DNA of 10,918 nucleotides from Kiritimatiellota bacterium (lineage in GTDB: Bacteria > Verrucomicrobiota > Lentisphaeria > Victivallales > JAADHT01), in the NCBI GenBank assembly GCA_013151705.1, contig JAADHT010000293.1, positions 1 to 10,918 of the forward strand, in the 5' to 3' direction. A program made the translations under genes and the position numbers. Shown here one piece after another: positions 7,401-10,918 of the stretch (the first letter of the stretch is position 1; the number at the start of each line of letters is the position of its first letter). Under the pieces are notes generated by a model, which was given only the letters and a program-made list of their open reading frames with translations, had not been told where the DNA came from and made no database searches.

Positions 7401-9005
7401 GAGATCATCGCCAAGGTCAGGCATTCAACGCCGGGCGTCACGCTGATTTCGCCGCCGCCACATCACGACATCTATTCCATCGAGGATCTGGCCCAGCTCA
7501 TATACGACCTGAAAAACGCCAACCCGGCGGCGAGAATATCGGTCAAACTGGTCTCCGAGGTGGGAGTGGGAACAGTCGCGGCCGGAGTCGCCAAAGGACA
7601 CGCCGACATGGTGTTGATAAGCGGGCACGACGGAGGAACCGGAGCATCGCCGCTGACCTCCATCAAACATGCCGGAGCGCCTTGGGAGCTGGGATTGGCG
7701 GAGACGCAGCAAACTCTGGTTTTGAACAAATTGCGCGACAGAATAAGGGTTCAGGTGGACGGACAGTTGAAAACCGGACGCGACGTGTTGATCGGAGCGC
7801 TTCTCGGAGCGGAGGAGTTCGGATTCGCGACGACCGCGCTTGTGGCGCTTGGTTGCGTGATGATGCGCAAATGCCATTCGAACACTTGTCCGGTCGGAGT
7901 CGCCACCCAGGACCCCGAACTACGCAAGCGATTTAAAGGCGAGCCGGAGCACGTCGTGAACTTCATGATGTTTATCGCGGAAGAGGTCCGCGGGAAACTC
8001 GCCGAACTTGGGTTCAAAACGCTCGACGATGCCGTGGGGCGCTCCGACCTGCTCGAAATGAACGAAGCCATCGATTTCTGGAAGACCAGAAATCTCGACT
8101 TCTCAAAACTTTTCGCGAGAGTCGCGGACGATTCGCTTCCGCGGAAGCGAGAGAAGCCCCAGGATCACGGAATGGACAAGGCGTTCGACCTTCGGTTGAT
8201 CGAGAAACTCGGCGACGCCATCGAAAAAGGTGAAAAAAACTCCTTGGACATCCCTATCAGCAACGTCGATCGCACCGCCGGAGCGATGCTCTCCAATAGA
8301 ATCGCTTTGAGACATGGCGCCGATGGGCTTCCGGATGACACAATAACGATTAACTTCACCGGTTGCGCCGGACAAAGTTTTGGTGTTTTCCTGGCCAAGG
8401 GAGTGACTTTCAATCTGGCGGGAGAGGCGAACGACTACGTCGGAAAGGGACTTTCGGGCGGGAAAATCATCATAAGAACTCCTGAAACGGCGGATTTTAA
8501 TCCCTCCGAGAACATGATCGCCGGAAACGTCATACTCTACGGAGCCACTGCCGGCGAACTTTTCCTGGGAGGCCAGGCCGGAGAGCGGTTCGCCATAAGA
8601 AACAGCGGCGCCATAGCGGTGGTCGAGGGAGTGGGAGACCATTGTTGCGAGTATATGACGGGCGGACGCGTGGTCGTGATAGGGCCCGCCGGAGTTAATT
8701 TCGCCGCCGGGATGACGGGCGGACTGGCGTACGTGTTCGACGAGGCGAACGATTTCGACCGCCTTTGCAACTTGGATATGGTCGATCTGGAGCCGTTGAA
8801 GGAGGAGAGGGACGTAGCCGAATTGAAAGCCCTTCTCGCCGAGCACGCCACGCTGACCGGCAGCCAAAAGGCGCGTCGGATACTCGACGACTGGGTCACC
8901 TGCGCTCCAATGTTCATAAAAGTCTACCCGGTCGAATACCGAAAGGCGCTCGGCAAAATGTCGAAGGACGATGCCGAGATAGAAAGAAAAGTCAGGGAGT
9001 ACTAG
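4473..9005 (+). CDS. gltB: Glutamate synthase (NADPH) large subunit
   Basis: The large subunit of GOGAT, which hydrolyses glutamine and channels the ammonia to 2-oxoglutarate to make glutamate, taking electrons from GltD. At about 1510 residues it matches the family (E. coli about 1500). The N-terminal glutaminase domain begins with Cys25 in DACGVGF, the nucleophile expected to be exposed after removal of a short propeptide; HRGATGNDPDTGDGAG and NGEINTLRGN follow. The FMN-containing synthase domain (about 850-1230) includes GGKSNSGEGGEN (about 906-917) and the 3Fe-4S cysteines C1128-x5-C1134-x4-C1139. The glycine-rich C-terminal beta-helix domain covers about 1270-1500. Start: AAAGGAG (4462-4468) is 4 nt before the ATG at 4473; ATGs at 4470 and 4479 are alternatives. 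No frameshift or missing key residue was seen. It is followed by gltD on the same strand. Confidence 0.98.
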   Translation: MNMRVNNERPVNQALYDFNNEHDACGVGFLANINGEKTHSIVQKGVEVLRRLLHRGATGNDPDTGDGAGILLQLPDGFFRTSAELTFDLPEPGRYGVGMTFLPKNDSENERCVALMEKTVKDEGHRFLGWRDVPIDKSALGRVGRSTCPRISQFFIEIEATVESGDAVERKLYTLRRMIGKAVAVELGECDFYIVSLSSRTIVYKGLLMAPQVPKFYPDLLNEDVVSALAIVHQRYSTNTFPTWSLAQPFRYLAHNGEINTLRGNVNQMRGREKSFHSEIFGDDLKKLLPIIQENQSDSACLDNVLELLFSCDRSLPHAMMMLVPQAWGNAYHLGNDLRGFFEYHAALMEPWDGPAALAFSDGKSVGALLDRNGLRPARYTITKDGFIVLASETGVLDIPPENVSRKGRLGPGQMIHVDLERKRVVFDNELKNSVSRWHPYRRWVEENKISLHGLFDSISPPKVEHGTLVRRQKLFGYTREDIGVILKSMAADGSEPTGSMGNDAALAVLSEKPQLLYSYFKQLFAQVTNPPIDPIREKLVMSLTTFIGNQGNVLDETPRHAHLVKLKTPIITNEDLNRLRSSEDSHFKAVTLQAAFDSETGGGGLESAVAELAEKAESAVLNGHSVIIISDKDISAGKAPIPMLLAVSSINTHLTERGLRTSAGLVVETGEAREVMHFVLLFGYAATAVNPYLALETVVDIVEKSRDVEVNTTKGIENYIEAVCKGVRKVMSKMGISTLRSYRGSQVFEAIGLDEELVERYFSGTASRVGGIGIDEIAAEAKARFESSMETDSKTLLDSGGQYRFRKDGERHLWTPETITLLQQAVRRNDGKAYDQYAALINEQERHLCTLRGLFKFKKTKQVPLDDVEPASEIVKRFVTGAMSFGSISKEAHEALALAMNSLGGKSNSGEGGENSERFKPLPDGTSKCSAIKQIASGRFGVTAEYLANAKELQIKISQGAKPGEGGQLPGHKVNEIIAKVRHSTPGVTLISPPPHHDIYSIEDLAQLIYDLKNANPAARISVKLVSEVGVGTVAAGVAKGHADMVLISGHDGGTGASPLTSIKHAGAPWELGLAETQQTLVLNKLRDRIRVQVDGQLKTGRDVLIGALLGAEEFGFATTALVALGCVMMRKCHSNTCPVGVATQDPELRKRFKGEPEHVVNFMMFIAEEVRGKLAELGFKTLDDAVGRSDLLEMNEAIDFWKTRNLDFSKLFARVADDSLPRKREKPQDHGMDKAFDLRLIEKLGDAIEKGEKNSLDIPISNVDRTAGAMLSNRIALRHGADGLPDDTITINFTGCAGQSFGVFLAKGVTFNLAGEANDYVGKGLSGGKIIIRTPETADFNPSENMIAGNVILYGATAGELFLGGQAGERFAIRNSGAIAVVEGVGDHCCEYMTGGRVVVIGPAGVNFAAGMTGGLAYVFDEANDFDRLCNLDMVDLEPLKEERDVAELKALLAEHATLTGSQKARRILDDWVTCAPMFIKVYPVEYRKALGKMSKDDAEIERKVREY

Positions 9006-9047
9006 TACTGTGTATAACTTAAAACTTCACTTTGACAAGAAGCATTT

Positions 9048-9125
9048 CGGGAATTCAGGTTCCGCCGCGGACGAAAAGCGATATCAATATCGTCGTTGTC
9101 GTCCGCGGCGGAGACTGAATTCCCG
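9048..9125 (+). repeat. 78-nt near-perfect inverted repeat between gltB and gltD
   Basis: The outer arms (9048-9058 and 9115-9125) are exact complements, as are the inner arms (9061-9074 and 9099-9112). They are separated by a 2-nt step with a G:A mismatch and a T:G pair. The loop (9075-9098) holds a further small palindrome, CGATAT/ATATCG. The sequence after it (GAGTCGCATG) has no U-tract, so it is not a standard terminator. It would fold strongly in the gltB-gltD mRNA and may set the ratio of the two subunits by processing, stabilisation or partial termination. A small MITE-like insertion is another option. Confidence 0.85.
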
Positions 9126-9184
9126 GAGTCGCATGTGGAATTAGCCGAGAAAACTTGAATGTCGAAAGCGAGGAAAATAGAGAA

Positions 9185-10615
9185 ATGTCCAATCCCAGAG
9201 CTTTTATGGAAATAAAACGGAGCGAGCCGGCGTACCGACTGGTCGAAGAGAGAACTAAAGACTTCCGGGAGGTCGAAATTCATCCGCACACCGATTCGCG
9301 GGCGGTCGAGGAGCAGGCGGAACGCTGTATGGACTGTGGAATACCGTTTTGTCATGGAACCGGCTGCCCCTTGTGCAACGTCATACCGGAATTCAACGAG
9401 TTCGTCGCCAATGAGCGATACGAGGACGCGTTGCGCATTCTTCTTTCAACCAACGAGTTCCCGGAATTCACCGGGAGAGTATGTCCGGCTCCCTGCGAGG
9501 CAGCCTGCACGGCGGGATTGAACGACGCCCCCGTCGATATCAGACGAATTGAGCTGGCGGTGGCTGAAATCGGATTCGAAAACGAATGGATGGGAGAGCC
9601 TCGTCCGTTCACCCGCACGGGCAGAAAGGTGGCTGTCGTGGGTTCCGGGCCGTCGGGATTGGCGATCGCCAACAAATTGAACCGTCTCGGCCATTCCGTG
9701 ACGGTCTTCGAGCGCTCTGAAACCCCAGGCGGGTTGTTGCGCTACGGAATACCGGATTTCAAACTCGACAAGGAGGTCGTTAAACGCCGGATCAACCTTA
9801 TGAGCGAGGAGGGAGTGGTTTTCGAATGCGGCGTCTCGGTGGGAATAGACCTCTCTCTGAACCTTTTGCGGCGCAAATTCGACGCTGTCTGCCTCTGCGG
9901 CGGTGCCGGAATCCCGCGCGATCTGCAAGTTCCGGGCCGCGAGCTTCGCGGAATTCATTTCGCCATGGATTTCCTCTCCCTGCAAAACAAACTGGTGGCG
10001 GGCGAGAAAACGGAGGTGGACATTTCAGCCGCCGGTAAAAACGTGGTTGTGATAGGTGGCGGCGACACAGGTTCCGATTGCGTCGGCACGTCGATCCGCC
10101 AAGGCGCCCGATCGGTCACCCAAATAGAAATTATGCCGAAACCCCCGGAATCGCGCTCCGAACACACGCCTTGGCCGCGATGGCCATATCAGCTGCGCAC
10201 GTCGAGCAGCCACAAGGAGGGCTGCGAGCGGTTGTGGAGCATGGCTTCGAAATCCTTCGAGGGAAAAAACGGCAATGTCAGCGCTCTGAAAGCGGTGAAG
10301 GTGGAATGGAAGTCGAACGAGCTGGGAATGCCCGCGGAATTCGCGGAGATTCCAGACGGCGAGTTCTCTCTTGAGGCGGATCTGGTGCTGCTGGCTATGG
10401 GATTCATCGGACCGGCGGACAGGGATGCGTACGAATCGATCGGGCTGGAGTTCTCGAAGCGGGGCGGAGTCGCCACCGACGGAAAGGGCGAAACCAACAT
10501 TCCCGGCGTCTTCGCGGCCGGCGATATCGCCACCGGACCATCGCTTGTCGTGAGAGCCATGGCGGCCGGCGCGAACCTCGCTGATTCCGTCGCCGCGCGC
10601 CTGGCGTCTATTTGA
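9185..10615 (+). CDS. gltD: Glutamate synthase (NADPH) small subunit
   Basis: The FAD-dependent small subunit of GOGAT, which oxidises NADPH and passes electrons through Fe-S clusters to GltB. The 476 residues match the family (472 in E. coli). The N-terminal Fe-S region has C48-x2-C51-x4-C56-x4-C61 plus an extra C64 (CPLC), and a second group C100, C104, C108. The FAD-binding motif VVGSGPSG lies at 151-158 and is followed by ERSETPGGLLRYGIP. The NADPH-binding motif IGGGDTG lies at 290-296, and the C-terminal GVFAAGDIATGPSLV closes the FAD site. Start: the ATG at 9185 has GAGGA (9170-9174) upstream and fits homologues; a TTG at 9155 would add ten residues unlike the family. It lies 179 bases after gltB, with the large inverted repeat between them. 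Its 3' end overlaps the convergent apbE-type gene by 8 bases. Confidence 0.97.
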   Translation: MSNPRAFMEIKRSEPAYRLVEERTKDFREVEIHPHTDSRAVEEQAERCMDCGIPFCHGTGCPLCNVIPEFNEFVANERYEDALRILLSTNEFPEFTGRVCPAPCEAACTAGLNDAPVDIRRIELAVAEIGFENEWMGEPRPFTRTGRKVAVVGSGPSGLAIANKLNRLGHSVTVFERSETPGGLLRYGIPDFKLDKEVVKRRINLMSEEGVVFECGVSVGIDLSLNLLRRKFDAVCLCGGAGIPRDLQVPGRELRGIHFAMDFLSLQNKLVAGEKTEVDISAAGKNVVVIGGGDTGSDCVGTSIRQGARSVTQIEIMPKPPESRSEHTPWPRWPYQLRTSSSHKEGCERLWSMASKSFEGKNGNVSALKAVKVEWKSNELGMPAEFAEIPDGEFSLEADLVLLAMGFIGPADRDAYESIGLEFSKRGGVATDGKGETNIPGVFAAGDIATGPSLVVRAMAAGANLADSVAARLASI

Positions 10616-10918
10616 AGATTTTCCCGAAGCCTTTTGAATAGACGGTTCCGGTTTGGGGATTTCGTTTGATTATTAAAACGCTCGTCCGAGGGAATTCAGC
10701 GACCACCTTCTCCGCGAATTTCGCGCCTTTGATGAAAACGGACGTGGACAACGCGTCTGAATCGACGGCACGCGGGGTTACGACGGTAACTGAAAGCATA
10801 TTTTCGACGGGTCTTCCGGTTTTCGGGTTCATGATATGCGCGTAGTGCCTGCCATTTATCACTACGTAGCGTTCATAGTTTCCGCTCGTCGCCATGCTTG
10901 AATTCAGGATTGAGAACG
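10608..10918 (-). CDS. apbE: FAD:protein FMN transferase (ApbE family), C-terminal part; 5' end beyond window
   Basis: About 102 C-terminal residues of an ApbE-type enzyme, which attaches FMN covalently to threonine in proteins such as Rnf/Nqr subunits, usually outside the cytoplasmic membrane. The motif SSMATSGNYERY near the edge, HIMNPKTGRPV and DSDALSTSVF match the family; the Asp and Thr of DALST are known metal-site residues of ApbE proteins. An internal ATG at 10893-10895 is not the start, because the frame stays open to the edge and encodes the conserved FSILNSS segment. Full proteins are about 300-350 residues, so the N-terminal two-thirds, with any lipoprotein signal, is missing. The stop (10608-10610) lies inside the end of gltD. 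The sequence gives no substrate protein. Confidence 0.9.
   Translation of the reverse strand, partial: FSILNSSMATSGNYERYVVINGRHYAHIMNPKTGRPVENMLSVTVVTPRAVDSDALSTSVFIKGAKFAEKVVAEFPRTSVLIIKRNPQTGTVYSKGFGKIFK

Noticed and set aside
9032..9060. TTGACA at 9032-9037 as a gltD promoter
   Set aside because: No acceptable -10 element lies 15-19 bases downstream; that stretch is the left arm of the inverted repeat.
9155..9184. TTG start at 9155 for GltD
   Set aside because: The ATG at 9185 has a better-placed ribosome-binding site and gives the usual family N-terminus.

Overview
This is a compact stretch of bacterial chromosome with moderate GC content, carrying mostly conserved housekeeping genes. 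It holds eight protein-coding genes, two of them cut by the window edges. I see no rRNA or tRNA gene, CRISPR array, transposase gene or prophage gene. Bacterial features include Shine-Dalgarno sites (AAGGAG type), sigma70-like promoters, TypA/BipA and a two-subunit NADPH-type glutamate synthase. I cannot name the phylum with confidence.

Left part (1-2952). A beta-hydroxyacid dehydrogenase gene on the minus strand runs off the left edge. Upstream of it lies a gene-free stretch of about 400 bases. This holds a perfect 24-bp hairpin (545-595), an imperfect inverted repeat (608-645) and a GC-rich hairpin (854-876). Next comes typA (minus strand), whose last codons form another hairpin. A divergent promoter region (about 2743-2952) separates typA from the next pair of genes.

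Middle part (2953-4293). A stand-alone histidine phosphotransfer (HPt) protein overlaps the start of nth (endonuclease III) by one base, so the two appear to be co-transcribed and translationally coupled. The HPt gene has a good promoter and ribosome-binding site. Facing nth is a small unrecognised gene for a probable single-span membrane protein.

Right part (4379-10918). A promoter and a structured leader precede gltB, the large glutamate synthase subunit. Next come a 78-nt near-perfect inverted repeat and gltD, the small subunit. Together GltB and GltD convert glutamine plus 2-oxoglutarate to two glutamates using NADPH. The end of gltD overlaps by 8 bases the end of a convergent apbE-type flavin transferase gene cut by the right edge.

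The protein set is ordinary, and I found no support for a new multi-gene system. The unexplained material is non-coding: several strong inverted repeats without the U-tracts of standard terminators, mutually exclusive hairpins in the gltB leader, and an atypical Fe-S cysteine spacing in Nth.
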